A DNA stretch of 64,000 nucleotides from Phycomyces blakesleeanus NRRL 1555(-) (GCF_001638985.1 NW_017265138.1:1975993-2039992), one strand, 5' to 3'; shown: positions 47,478 through 62,676, numbered from the stretch's first letter. Made by a program: numbers and translations. The notes: generated by a model not told the origin, from the letters alone.

Positions 47478-48565
47478 TTAATCTTTAATAGAAACACAGT
47501 AGGCCTTTCCAACATCAAGATTATCACATTCATGAGCACCGCGACGGTGTAGACCAGTATTGTAGTCGTAAAGCTGCTGGTTAGATATGTGGTTTTTCTT
47601 AGAAACGCTATCACAACTGTCGTGGTTCTGGACAACATAATACTTCTTGCAGTCAGCGTGGGTATGAGGTGCAAGTTCAAGAGTATCTTTCTTTGGCTCG
47701 TCTTCTGATGAGAAATCATCAATGCTGTCTTCAGAATCTTCTTGATAATTGTCAGTTGAGGTGAGCTCCTTGATATCATTTGAAGATTCCTTGACTTCTT
47801 TTGGAGATTCCTTGACATTGTTCTTGTGAGATTCTTTGCCTTTCTTCTTCTGCTTGGACTCTTTCTTTTCTTCTTCCTTTTCTTCTTTCTTTTCTTCTTT
47901 TTTCTCATCGGCCTTGTCCTTTTTTTCTTCGGCTTTCTCTTCTTTCTTTTCTTCCTTCTTCATTTCTTTATCGTGTGCCTTGGTCTCGGCTTTATCTTCT
48001 TTCTTGACCTCTTTATCGTGTGCCTTGGTCTCAGCTTTATCTTCCGCCTTCACCTCTTTATCGTGCTTCTTTTCATCTGCCTTCTCTTCCGCCTTCATCT
48101 CTTTATTCTTCTCTTTGGTTTTCTCTTTCTTATCTTCTTTGGCTTCTTTCTCATGCTCCTTGGCCTTTTCCTTGGCTTTTTCTTTACTAGCCCGCTTGAC
48201 AAGATTTAATTCACGTCTTGGGAACTCGTTGAATCCTCCGCGCTCTCTTCCGCGGTCGGCAATACGGCCAGGCTTAACGCAATAGGCTCTTCCGGGAATA
48301 GGCTGTTGGCAAAATCTAGGGCTGTCTCCTAGATCATAGTTCCAGTTTTGAAGATCGCGAACTGTGATTCCATATTCGCGAGCAATGGATCCGCAGGTAT
48401 CACGTCTTGTGGCTAAATCACAGAAGCAATATATTAGGATCTCAATTCTAAGCCCGGAAATTGTATAATCTTACCGATATGCTCTGTTGAGCATGAGCTT
48501 CCTGGACCGGCAAAAACTGGAGTGCTCAGCAGAAGTGCAGCAATTGCAAAAAGATTAAGCTTCAT
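47478..48565 (-). CDS. Secreted LysM protein with long Lys/Glu-rich linker (LysM-4)
   Basis: CDS complement(join(47478..48412, 48475..48565)), 341 aa. The signal peptide is MKLNLFAIAALLLSTPVFAG. LysM 1 (CGSIAREYGITVRDLQNWNY, GRAYCVKPG) and LysM 2 (CKKYYVVQNHDSCDSVSKKN, HECDNLDVGKAYCV) keep the eight-Cys pattern. Between them, about residues 115-255 form a Lys/Glu/Asp/Ala-rich segment with internal repeats (KEVKAEDKAETKAHD, KEVKKEDKAETKAHD) likely to be a single long charged helix. An acidic Ser/Asp stretch follows (EDSEDSIDDFSSEDE). It is the most diverged of the four in the LysM modules. It has the same exon 1 length and intron phase as the others. Confidence 0.9.
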
Positions 48566-48654
48566 CGAATGATGTGGAAGTGGAAAGTTGGATATGAGCA
48601 CAAGTAAGGATAGAGGTGATAAAGGTATGGAGTAATCGGTTGTTATTAGTCTGC

Positions 48655-48663
48655 CTTATATAC
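48655..48663 (-). promoter_or_regulatory. TATA box of LysM-4
   Basis: GTATATAAG about 90-98 nt upstream of the LysM-4 ATG, the same word as in the three paralogues. Confidence 0.6.
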
Positions 48664-50751
48664 CCATGTAAATGTGTCCAAGTTCTGCTGTTTTATTTAT
48701 AAGTTTAATATGATATTTTATCCAGACAGCGTTCCAATGAAAGTTTTATTTATTTGTATTATCATTTATTCACAAAATATGAACATATCACCACATATAT
48801 CAAAGATGTACATAAAGACACCATTTATTAGTAGATGACTTTATAATAAGCCCCCTGTAAACCTCCTTCTTGGTTTATGTAGGTGTTGTTAAAACAACTA
48901 AATAAAGCCACATGGAGAGAAAGCCACACAATATTTTTTTTTACTCACAACTGTTCTCACAGAGATACAGCTCTTGTTCTGAATAAGGTATAGTTTTGTT
49001 CTATGTTTGCTAAATTGATAATCCATTCAAGGAGTGAGCTTTATATTAAAATACCAGAAAATGGGATTTAGTTAGACCAAAATGCCTTTCTACATTCAAA
49101 CCCATAAAATATACGCCTACTTTGGATTAGTGTATTAAATCCAACCACCATTTCTTTTTTAAAAGAATAACTATGTGCCGGTAACGATAGCCATTTTAGG
49201 GCTTTAATCAGATAAATGGCACAGACCACACAGTTCATATATCTTTATATGAGATTAAGATAAGCCAATATGGTTGTAATTAATGAACTACAACCTAAAG
49301 TATTATGAAAAAGAAAAAGAAAAGTATTAGGAATCTGTCCAGCCCATACCTTTACTTCCTTACACAAACATTCTTAGGAGACATAATTAACCAAATAATA
49401 TCCTTTTAACTTTATATTAAGCTCACAAGGTACTTGCTGTTTCAAATTTATTGGTCACTTTCCTTGGAATGGCTTTAACAAACAAGAGAGCTTAGTATTA
49501 ATGCAAGAGTATTATTCTACTGAGCTAATGGTAATTATATTCGCAGCTTACAGTTCAACATAGAGACATGTGTCTTCTAATATTATATATATATATGCAG
49601 GAAGAAAGCCACTTTAACCACACTGGTAATAATAATTTCATCAGTTTGTTTAATTAAAGCCACCCAACTTTTATACCGTATTACTTTATAGCTCATTGTA
49701 GATATGCGCATGCATAAGGTCTCTATTTATTTGTTTTTTCTTCTATAAACAAAGAAGTACATATAAAAGGAATTCTAATAGAAATTATATATATTTACTA
49801 GCATGCCAACAGAACCTATATGTTTTCATATAAATTTGGGGAATGTTTTTTTTATGTGCAAAAAAAAAGGCCACCTGTATACATAATTTCCTGACTACAC
49901 TATAGTGTTTTTTTACTTGAAATTGAGACCCATTTATATTTTTTTGTAGACGAATTAGATTTAATCTTTATGTACTTTTTAATAAAAATTTGGGCAAGTC
50001 TATATCTTTTCTTTTAGACAAGATCACTTTGTAAATCAAGACAAGCCTTTGTTTTACATTTGATGACAATGCTTATGAAGGTCACTATAATATTATTTTA
50101 CTTAAAATCATTGTCCGGTAGGTATTAATCTCAAATAACTTCCATATATACTGGTTCATTCCCCCTCTCATATATATTCTTATTGCTTTCTGTCCTTTAT
50201 AATAAAAGTAAAAGCCTATTGTGTACATATAATACTGTTCTTCCTCTTAAAGAAAAGGGGTCAATATAAATTCTCTGGAGCTATGTAAAGAAATCTAAGT
50301 ATGCCTCATTATTAGGTAGCAAACAATTTCTTGAAAATAGTTTATACAGATGTCTAAATGGATTTTAGTATACTAATAAAAATAATACACACATTGAGCA
50401 AAAGACTGGAGATATAGCATGGAACTGAATGCAGAGTATGTGTTTTATTGTTTGTTTGTTTTATTGTTTGTTTGTTTGTATTTTTATTAAATAATTTCAT
50501 GATGTGAATTGTAAATGGGTATACACGCATGCACGCCTGTATGTGTGGTTCTTATAGCATATATCTATTTGATACAATCATACTATTGTTATTATACAAT
50601 ATATACTAAATCAATATATTTTAATTGCCATCCTTTCAATACATGTAGTATGTTCGTACAGATCTCCTCCAGTTGAATGTTACTGAAACCCCTTCCGTAT
50701 TTCATAGCGCGTACATCAATTGACGGACTGTATGGGTCAAGTTATCCACAT
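48664..50751. other. 2.1-kb AT-rich spacer
   Basis: No gene seen. It contains an ATTGTTTGTTTGTTT-type repeat near 50443-50477 and several A/T runs. Confidence 0.5.
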
Positions 50752-51545
50752 GTATTTATGCAGACTATGATGCAACTAATACTTCAGTTTGTTTTTGGCA
50801 TGAGATTTCTCACAGTCAAATATATCATTAAGAAAGTGAAATAAACCGGATCAATATGAGCTGCGAAAAGGGGTCCGGAAAACTTGGAAGGATTGACGAG
50901 AGGATTGAAAAATATAGTAATCTGCTGCCTCACGAGTTTAGGCTTTAGTTCATGTATGACAATCCATAAGCCAAGCCTTGACAGAAACCCACAAGAGTAA
51001 AATACAGCTGGGCTGGACTCGTGCTCATTCAATTGGTCAGATAACAAATAAAAAAGCGTCGGCGAAAGGCATATATAAAAAAAGAAAAGCTTGAGGGAAC
51101 CAAGTGTGGGAAGGGTACTGTGATGATCTGGGGCTGTTTTTAGACCGGTAGTTTTAAGAACCTTTGGTGTTCCTATATGAGAATGTAAACCAAGACTAAC
51201 AAGTAAACGATTTATCTCAGAATTTCATCCCTTGGCTCTAAAATATTTCATAATAAAAGAACATACACTCCGTATCCCAAGAAACCAACACCAACTCCCA
51301 AACTTCGTCATATTGGAGGTGATGAAAGGACAGTCATAGTGAACTCTGAGGGCTTGACTACTAGCGAGCTCAAAGCTTGGATCTCAGCCCAATTGAACAT
51401 CTTTAGTGGGATCTCGAGAGATGTAGGAGTGATCAGAGAACAGAGATTAATAGCGTTGATAATTTGAAGGCTGTCATGTAACGAGAGTGGTAAATAATAG
51501 GTGTCAAACTTGCATCAACATTGACAGGTAGTATGCAACATTGAT
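50752..51545 (+). pseudogene. Decayed Tc1-type transposase
   Basis: A broken plus-strand relic of a transposase like the one at 23.6-24.6 kb. Patches read ADYDATNTS, GSGKLGRIDERIEK, EGTKCGKGTVMIWGCF and IDNLKAVM-like in successive frames. Between them are several stops, frameshifts and a deletion. The order of patches follows the intact protein: HTH, then the GTKWGKGSVMIWSCF-like segment, then the C-terminal part near 51380-51480. Terminal repeats were not found, so the ends are approximate. Confidence 0.75.
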
Positions 51546-52624
51546 ACCAAGGGAGATAATACCAACTATTTATTTGTTTCTCCTTCTCTCAATAATAATC
51601 GTGTTTATTCTCTTGTATTTGAAGTTAAGAGACTTTAGCTATTTTTACTGATAATCAGTTGTATGTTGAAGATATCCCACACTTTATCCCATAATTTTTG
51701 TTGGGTTCAGAGGTAGAGATGTATTTGTTTGTGGCTGTATATAAAATAAAAACATAACCTTTTTCATTTAGAACAGTTATTTCTAGCTTATTCTTTTCAC
51801 AGGAAATATAGTATGACTGTGTTTAACGTTGATCTGAATAATGCACACTGTCAACTTTGCCTTCCCAAGAATTGAGGGAAGTAGAGATTTTGTTATGCTA
51901 TAGGAATGAAGAGTATTAAAAGGCATTTTACTTGTTGATTCAATATCTAAATCAAAGTACACAGGGACCCTTGGGAAACATTTAGTGGTGGTATACAGAA
52001 AGGAATAAAAACTGTTTATTTAGACATTTGTAAGAAATATTGTATAGACAGACTAAATTTGTTGTTTATGCCTTGTAAATATGTATAGAAATATATTCAT
52101 TTTTGAACTTATGATTTCTGATAAATGAGTGATATAGATTATGGGTGCTTTTCTATGCTTTATGGCTTAGAAAATATATATATTGTCCACACAATAGGTT
52201 TGAAAGGCTTCTCTGCATTTGCTTACCTGAGATTAAAATTGCCAATCATTTTATTAGGACCCTGTAAATTTAAGCTGGCTGAAATCTTTAATGCAGGTAC
52301 TGTACTTTTCAACATTAGAAGAGATATTTATTTCCTTTCTCTAATTCTTCCTCTAATTCAGATATACACTTACATACAAAGGATAGTCTTTAATTTGATA
52401 TTCAGTCTGGATTCTATTATTATAGGATTGTCATTCATCTGTCTTGCTTTACAATCGCACACAAGCCATTGTGACGTACGATTTTCAGGCAACCCAAAAA
52501 TAAAAAGTCCGTACGTGTGTCGCGTTCCTAACTTTTTTTTATTTTTTATTTTTTATTTTTTACCTTTGGTTCTCAGTTTCTCTTTTGTAATCACGCAAGC
52601 AACTTGCTTATTATCGATTCGAGA
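51546..52624. other. Spacer and promoter region of MCM3
   Basis: AT-rich. A 198-codon frame (52125..52721) overlaps the MCM3 start in another phase and has no recognisable motif; I treat it as chance. T-rich repeats (TTTTTTATTTTTTATT) lie at 52535-52560, just before the MCM3 leader. Confidence 0.5.
52519..52526. promoter_or_regulatory. Possible MCB-like site upstream of MCM3
   Basis: The word GTCGCGTT contains CGCGT, the reverse of the ACGCG core of MluI cell-cycle boxes, about 100 nt before the MCM3 ATG. MCM genes in other fungi are G1/S-regulated through such sites. One short match may be chance. Confidence 0.3.
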
Positions 52625-55789
<3,165 letters not shown>

Positions 55790-56275
55790 GCCATGCTTTG
55801 CTGGTATTATTCACTTGCATTCTTCTAGCTCTTTAACCCTTATTTATCTTGTCTTTAACTCTATTCATCTCGCTACTTAACTCTATTCATCTTGCCCTTT
55901 TTCTATTTGTGTTTTTTTCATTTGTAACATGCTATATAAAATGTATATATATACAAAAAAAATATATAGAAAAGAACAAAAGGTACATAGTGTAGATCCT
56001 CCTGATCGCCTTTTATGGACAATATTTTAAAGAGCATTTGGGATTGGTGGAAGACTAAAAAGAGAAAGAGTTTAACCTTTGCCCGTCACACTGCGCCGTT
56101 TGAACCACCTCCTTTCCTTCTCCGTCTCCCTTTTTGTGAAATAGGCCGATCTTCTATAGAGAGGGGAAAACCTAAAGGTCTTCATCACTCTCATTGTTTC
56201 TTTCATTCCAAATTCATCACTCAAATAGCACTCTCTTTTTTCTTCTCAAGTGGACTTAAAGTGAGCCTTTAGAGA
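55790..56275. other. Spacer between MCM3 and the RhoGAP gene
   Basis: MCM3 3' region with TAACTCTATTCATCT repeats, then the promoter and leader of the RhoGAP gene. An 85-codon frame (56015..56272) ends just before the RhoGAP ATG; it is probably chance or an upstream ORF. Confidence 0.5.
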
Positions 56276-57164
56276 ATGATGCGTAAGAATTCCCCAACGC
56301 CTAATTCTAAGGCACCTATTGTAAGTACCTTTTTTTTTCATATGAAGATAATTAATAAATCCTTTCATTTCATTTAATTTTTTATTTATTGTATTCTTAA
56401 TATTAATATTAATATTAACATTAAACAATTGTTCAATCCCACCTATTGTCTTGTTACCATAGCTCACCCCAGTACCAGCCGATATGCAACTTGAGAAAAT
56501 TGTACAAGCTCCTTTGGTAATGATTGATGCCGCCATGAGGGAATCTAGCCAAGACCTGAATCGGTGGATAGATTTTCTCAAGCGAAGGTAATTAATTGTT
56601 GTCAGGGCAATTGGTAAGAATTAAAAAAAATCCCAGATATTAAAAAAAAGTTCAATAAAACCAGGGTTAAACTCGAAGAGCGCTACCATAAAGAACTTGC
56701 AAAAATCTCCCAGGATGTTATAACCGACAAAAGTATTACTCAGACCAACCAACCAACAAAGACCAAGACCATGTTTACACAATTTGTCGAAATGAGTGAA
56801 ACGCTACACTCGCATCGTACTAACTTGACTATATCCATGCGCAATCAAATCGATATTCTCAGTCAACTTAGAGTAAGTTCAACAGCTGAGCAGTTGGCAT
56901 GATTACCAGAATCCAAATAATAAATAAAAAAAAGCTTGGCCTGACCTACCTACCCAAAATAACAACAATAACAACAACAACAAGAAGAAGAAATATGCAC
57001 AAAAATAGATTGTATTTTTAGGACCAAGCAAAAAAAAACTAAACTAAATGTATGATATTAGACTCAACAAGATCGACAGAAGATGCAGCATAGACGAAAT
57101 ATGTTCGGCTTGAAAGACCAGTATTTAAAAACTAGATTAGAGGAACTACCTCTTGTAAGTTATT

Positions 57165-57201
<37 letters not shown>

Positions 57202-59899
57202 GTTTGTCTGTGTTTAATTTTCCAAATGATATTCAGGCACACGACACATACATGCAAAAATGCGAAGAACTCGAAAAATCTCAAGAGACTAGCACCAACA
57301 TGACTCTATCTCCAACCACAATGACCCCAACTTCACCATTAGGTCTAGGGTCCTCATTAGCTCGACCCTCTAGGTCTGGGACGTCTATGACACTTCCTAC
57401 CTCCATCGCTTCAGATGACACAGAATCTGGCTATAGAATGCTTAGTCTGGATGAAGATAGACCCTTGCCCTCAGGGTCTTCGGTGTCTTCTGCTTCATCT
57501 ATAAGCCCACGATTAGATATACCTGCTTCTCCATCTCCTCATCGACGTATCGAACGATTTATGAAGCAATTCTCGAATCTTACACACCACAATGACCTTG
57601 GTCGACAAAACGTTCGCTCTGCTAAATTAAAAGTTGAAGTTGTTGAAGCAGGTAGGTTACATATATATATAATACACAAGGGGGGTTGTCTTCTTCATCT
57701 GTTATTTTAGGAGACAATGTAAGCTACAAATAAACAATAAAAATTCATTGCTTTTTTTTTATAAAATTAGATCACGAATATCGAAAAATTGTCCGTAAAC
57801 TGGATACTTTGGATAAAACACGGGTTGCCGCAAACGATTATGCTGTTAAACTCTTCCGAACCCATTCACTAGAAAGCGCCAAGCATATAAAAGAAATGGT
57901 TGATATTGTATTAGCGGCTCAGCTGGCGTACACAAAATCATCACATCAGGTAGCAACAAACAAACAAACAAACGAACAAACAAACGATATTTTGGATGAG
58001 ATCCTTTAGTCATCTCTGAAAACTTCTTTATCCTGGATATATCGGTGTATTTAAATTAACATTTCAATTATAATTTCTGTTTTTTTTCTTTACGTGTACT
58101 TAGATAGTACGCAACGCCCACGAAATAGGCACAAATATGGAACCAGAAGATGTATTAAATGAATGCGATAAAATTCTAGACATCACCAATATTGTGAAAC
58201 CCCAGTCCGTGTATTACATCAACCGTCGTGTAGGTTTATGTAAAGGTATGGGTCAAATATAATTATTTATATATACTATGCAGATGAAATTGAGTTGGTA
58301 CTTATCAAAATATATTGCCTATATATAGATCTTATCTTTGGTATTTCGTTAGTCGAGTATGCTCAGATTAAAGGAAGAGCGCCTCCCTTGATCGTGACAA
58401 AGTGTATCAATGCGGTAGAAACCCTTGGTGGTCTTGAGAGAGAAGGCATTTATAGAATGTCAGGCAAGAAGAGTAATGTGGAGTTGATCAAACAGAGTTT
58501 TGAAAGAGACGAAGAAGCCACTGTGTTTGGCCAGGATGATGTGCCTGAAGAAGTGTTTAGTATTGCATCGGTTCTAAAGATCTTTTTGCGTGAGCTGGAA
58601 ACGCCTCTTTTCCCTTTCAAACTGGCCGACAGAATAACCTATTCTCGTAAGTACTCAGCCCTCGTCTATTTACAAATAAGCTATTATTATCACTATTTTG
58701 ATTTGACTTACACAGGGATTTGTTAAAAATAGAAACCGAAAAGGAATTGCGATTGATGAATCTCTTGACTCGTCTTCTGAAGCTCCCTTTTGGAAATTAC
58801 GAGACCCTGAAAGTTCTGATAGAGCACCTGTCAAGGTATGATGGATCCCCAGGGGTCTTCGCTGATCTTGAGTACCAATTACTTACTTAATTATCCGTGA
58901 CTTCTCCTTAGGCTGACCAAGAGCGTGGATAAAAACAAAATGTCAATTAATAATTTATCCCTGATCTTCACACCCGCCATCTTCCAAGATCACAATCAGG
59001 CACAGCGTTCACCGGGAGATTGGTTTTCGGACTGTGTATTGGAAGATTTAATCCAGAACCATGAAAGCCTCTTTGGTAACAAAGATCTGCATAATGCTTC
59101 ATCAATTACAGGAGGCATTGAATACGGATTCGAGCATATACATGATCAGGATCTGGATTCATGCGACTTTAGTTTACCGTCACCCTCTAGCTCTGTATTT
59201 GATTACTCACCTACAGAGTCTATCAAAAGCCTTAAAAAGGTTAGCTCGACTGGAGGAGACAGTCAAACTTCATTACACACAGACCAAACTGCCGATGGGA
59301 TTTCAGTCACACAATATCCCCAGGATCTTGAAAGTAATCTTTTGGCAGAACAGAGTCAGAAAGTGCGGAAGGGAAGTGTCGACAGTTTTGTGTCGAAACA
59401 ACTTGGTATTTTGACTGGCCGGCCCGAGAGATCTTCATCCCGGCCTCCATCTCCGGCCTCCGTCCCGGCTGCTGGTCCAACGGGTGATATATCAGCTACC
59501 GTAAATCCTGCTACACCCATTCCTATTCTACCACCTTCAAGACAAGGTAGTCTGGACAAACTCAAGAAATACCGGGCTGTCTCGCAAGACAGAGGCCTCA
59601 AAGTCAACACTCGGATCTCCAATGGAATCAACGTATCAGATGTCTCGATTCTGAACCCAAATAATCATGTATTATCACCCTCGCCTGTGCAAGAGAAAAA
59701 CCTTCGTCCTTTGGTTACTAGAGAGTCTGGCTTGAAAAGTGCTACTATTCCTTCATACGACTGGTTAAATCGTGATCCTGAAGTAGGGCCAACACCTGTA
59801 CCACGTCTATATCGATCAACAACTACAGGAAAAAAGACTGGACCAAAACGGAAGCTCTCTATTCCTGCTAACCCAATTTCATTTGGGAAGAGTCTATAA
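56276..59899 (+). CDS. F-BAR and RhoGAP domain protein
   Basis: CDS join(56276..56320, 56463..56587, 56665..56872, 57062..57154, 57237..57651, 57771..57949, 58104..58245, 58329..58650, 58716..58835, 58912..59899), 878 aa. It is a GTPase-activating protein for Rho/Cdc42-type GTPases with a membrane-curving F-BAR module, resembling yeast Rgd1. The F-BAR runs from residue 15 (ESSQDLNRWIDFLKRRVKLE then ERYHKELAKISQ) to about 400. It is interrupted near 165-250 by a Ser/Thr/Pro-rich insertion. The RhoGAP domain (about 403-575) has the arginine finger in EGIYRMSG, plus FLRELETPLFPF, LPFGNYETLKVLIEHL and SINNLSLIFTPAIF. A disordered Ser/Pro tail follows (about 600-878). The donor at 58650/58651 is chosen by phase over the stronger GTAAGT four bases upstream, which gives a stop. 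Confidence 0.9.
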
Positions 59900-60614
59900 A
59901 ATATTTTCTTTTTCTGATTTATTTTCGTTTTCAATGCTATATATTATTACTACTTGATTCCCTTAACTTAACTTACCTTCTTTTATTTTGTATTATTATA
60001 AATCTTTCGACACTACCCCCCAAATATCCTTTATTTTCTCTCCAATTTTCTTCATATACCTTTAAGTATAAATATAAATATTATATATATATATATATAT
60101 ATAAAATAAAAAGCTCGTTCTTTTTCTTTTCTCTTATAAAACTCTAATTTTTTCTTAAACTTGGCTTTTTTTTAGGCTGGCGCGCTATAAGTGTATGTGA
60201 AATTTATAAGTTGTGGGACGGATATTAAAAATCCGAGATATAAAAGTCCAAGAAATATATAAAAGAAAAAGGTATATTAAGCATGTTCTATTCTAAATTT
60301 CCAAATTTAATCATTCTTATTTTTCAACTTGGTTTAGAAATAGGAAAAGGCTTGTACACGGTATTACGCTATGCGTTGTCCCAGGATAGCGCTTCTTGGG
60401 TTTATTTTATTCTTTCGGGTGGTTACACGCCCATTATTTGGCATATTCTCCGGAAGGAGAATTTAAAGATTCCAATCCTCCGAGAAACTCAACACGTGAA
60501 TTAGTATCTATATAAGAGCTTCTTTTGGTTTTCTTCTTCTACAACATACAGAACCTTTAGATCCTTTTGTAACAAAAAGAAAAGCCATATATACGCACAA
60601 ATTCGACCCTCAAA
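59900..60614. other. Spacer upstream of the Zn2Cys6 regulator
   Basis: AT-rich with a TA run near 60084-60102. A 73-codon frame (60283..60504, ATG start, partly hydrophobic) has no motif and is not called. The end holds a TTCTTCTTCTAC leader before the next ATG. Confidence 0.5.
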
Positions 60615-62676
60615 ATGACGATTGAAAACTGGTCATCCAAGCGAACTCTCAAGGCACACGTTTCTCGAGCATGCGTAAAGTATCAAATTGTAATTCTCAT
60701 TTTCTCCATTATCTAGTTCATTTTTATTTTATTTTTGTATTGGATAGTAAATTATTTTTTTTGGTTTATTCCTATGGTTGCTTATTGTATAAACCTGTGT
60801 TTGATAACGGTGAAATATATATATATACAAGATATCAGTGTGAAATTGACATGTTTATATCAAGGTCAACTGCAGAAAAGCGCATCTAGCCTGTGACAGT
60901 GAGTTTCGGAATAAAACCCAAATAGGCAGTATGTTATCTACATTCATATCTTATATATCCGCTTTATGCATACCTCAGACAAAAGACCCTGTCACAGATG
61001 CCAGTCAATAGGAAAAGAACAGAGCTGTATCGATGTGGATCATAAAAAGAGAGGAAGACCAAAGCTCAGGTCAAATACTAGTCGTAACTCAAGTGATCAC
61101 ACCCCAAATGAGATTGCATGGAAAAGTTCATCATTCAATATGACAGCATCCATGGCATCCAATTACCCCCAGAGTTCCACCACTTTAAAGCCAACAGTTA
61201 TCACTGTAATTATAACCTAATGTTTATTATTAGGGCTACTATCTAATGACCTGTTTTCCAATATTTATATACAGATGTTTCTTTCTATGGAAGTATGTTG
61301 TGCTAGAGTATCAGATGAGGTGCAGAGTATTCTAGGTTATTATCCACAAGAGCTATCCCATAGATCTCTCTATGAATTCTTAGCCTCGAGTGATAGTACA
61401 AACACACTAGGACGTATGCATCGACTCTTGCTAGATAATGTAACAGCAGTTGCACAAAAAGTAGATCCTCGGTACCAGCCCAAGAATGTTTTACCAACCG
61501 AACGAACCACATCCGACGTATTCTTTAGTGTTAGTCCAGCAACTCTGTGTATAGTCACCAACGGATCCCAGACGTTTACAGGTACACTGGAGATGAAACG
61601 AACTGATGGAACTACAGAATCATTGCAAGTACAATTATATCTTGGAGGAGGGCTTGGTGCAGATCTATACACTCCATCAACATTATCAGGCCTGTACATT
61701 GTGTGTCTTCTGACAAGGTTCACCGAAACGAGCACCAACTCAACGGACTCGCCACAGCAGACCAGCTTTGGATTTGATCTAAATACAGACATCTCACCTC
61801 CACCCCTTACAACATGGCCTCGCCAAGAAGACACACACTCAATCCACGGTTCTGTGACTCCTCATACAACCACTGTACATACACCTCTTTGTTCGGAATA
61901 CCGTTCTTATTTGGATAACCCTGATAGAGCAGCCAGTGAAAACACCGATGAAGGAATAGATGGTGACACACAAAAAGAAGAAGCACCTTCAGAGGTAAAT
62001 ATTCCTCTTATAGGTTATATTTCCTGATCTCAGAAAATTTATTTTTGGTAAAAATCAAATTTTGTTTGTTAATTCAATTGTGTGTATGTGTGTGTTATTC
62101 TAGCTTTCACAGGCTTCACAGTGGGTTGCAAAGCTACCTTATTTTAGCCCTAAACTTTCATCCAAACCTTCGCCTCCTAGCCATTCCTCATCTCCCAGGC
62201 GTATAGTATTAAATACATCTACAATTACGCTGCCAATAAGTCCTGCATCTTCATTTGGCCAGCCTAGGACTATAAGTGGCTTTCAACACCCTTTACTGTC
62301 AAATGCAGCTATACATGTTGCCCCTATCACAACAGCCCCGCGGACAACTAAGTTACATTATGAGCAGGGCGGACTCAATTTCTTTAAGCCGTTTATTGAA
62401 CCTGTTCGCCTCACATTGGGGCACCCTAGTACAGCATCTACTCCCAGCACTGCTAATACAGTAGAAACACCGATTGCTGCAAATAATACGCGTACGGGAC
62501 AGTTTATTTTACGAGGGTTAGAGTCAACTTCACATTCTCCCATCATGCTCTCCCACCCCTCTATTTTTCCCACCCTTCACAAATCATCTTTCTCTAATCT
62601 ACCTGCACAAGTCAATGAAAATCGCCCAAGTAGTACAGCGAATAGTTTCATGAGTGTCGGTGCCCTTCTTTCATAA
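60615..62676 (+). CDS. Zn2Cys6 transcription factor with PAS-like domain (AcuK/ERT1-like)
   Basis: CDS join(60615..60674, 60865..60898, 60979..61205, 61275..61994, 62104..62676), 537 aa. The DNA-binding domain is spread over three exons: RACVNCRKAHLACD then NKRPCHRCQSIGKEQSC (Cys 20, 23, 30, 36, 39, 48, in the Zn2Cys6 spacing), followed by the basic KKRGRPKLRSN. Exon 2 is only 34 nt. A PAS-like region starts near residue 108 (VSDEVQSILGYYPQELSHRS then LYEFLASSDSTNTL), with GLYIVCLLTRF near 225. The rest is Ser/Thr/Pro-rich and disordered. RACxxCRxAHLxCD plus a PAS domain is the architecture of the AcuK/ERT1/Rds2 regulators of gluconeogenesis and non-fermentable carbon use; the role here is inferred by that resemblance. 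Confidence 0.85.

Noticed and set aside
47826..48285. Plus-strand Phe/Leu/Ser-rich frames opposite LysM-4
   Set aside because: They are the antisense reading of the Lys/Glu-rich linker (GAA/AAG codons read as TTC/CTT).
56015..56272. 85-codon frame just before the F-BAR/RhoGAP start
   Set aside because: It ends next to the RhoGAP ATG and shows no motif; at most it is an upstream ORF.
60283..60504. 73-codon ATG frame before the Zn2Cys6 gene
   Set aside because: It has a hydrophobic stretch and a plausible ATG but no recognisable family, and its length is within chance for this composition. It could be reconsidered if transcribed.
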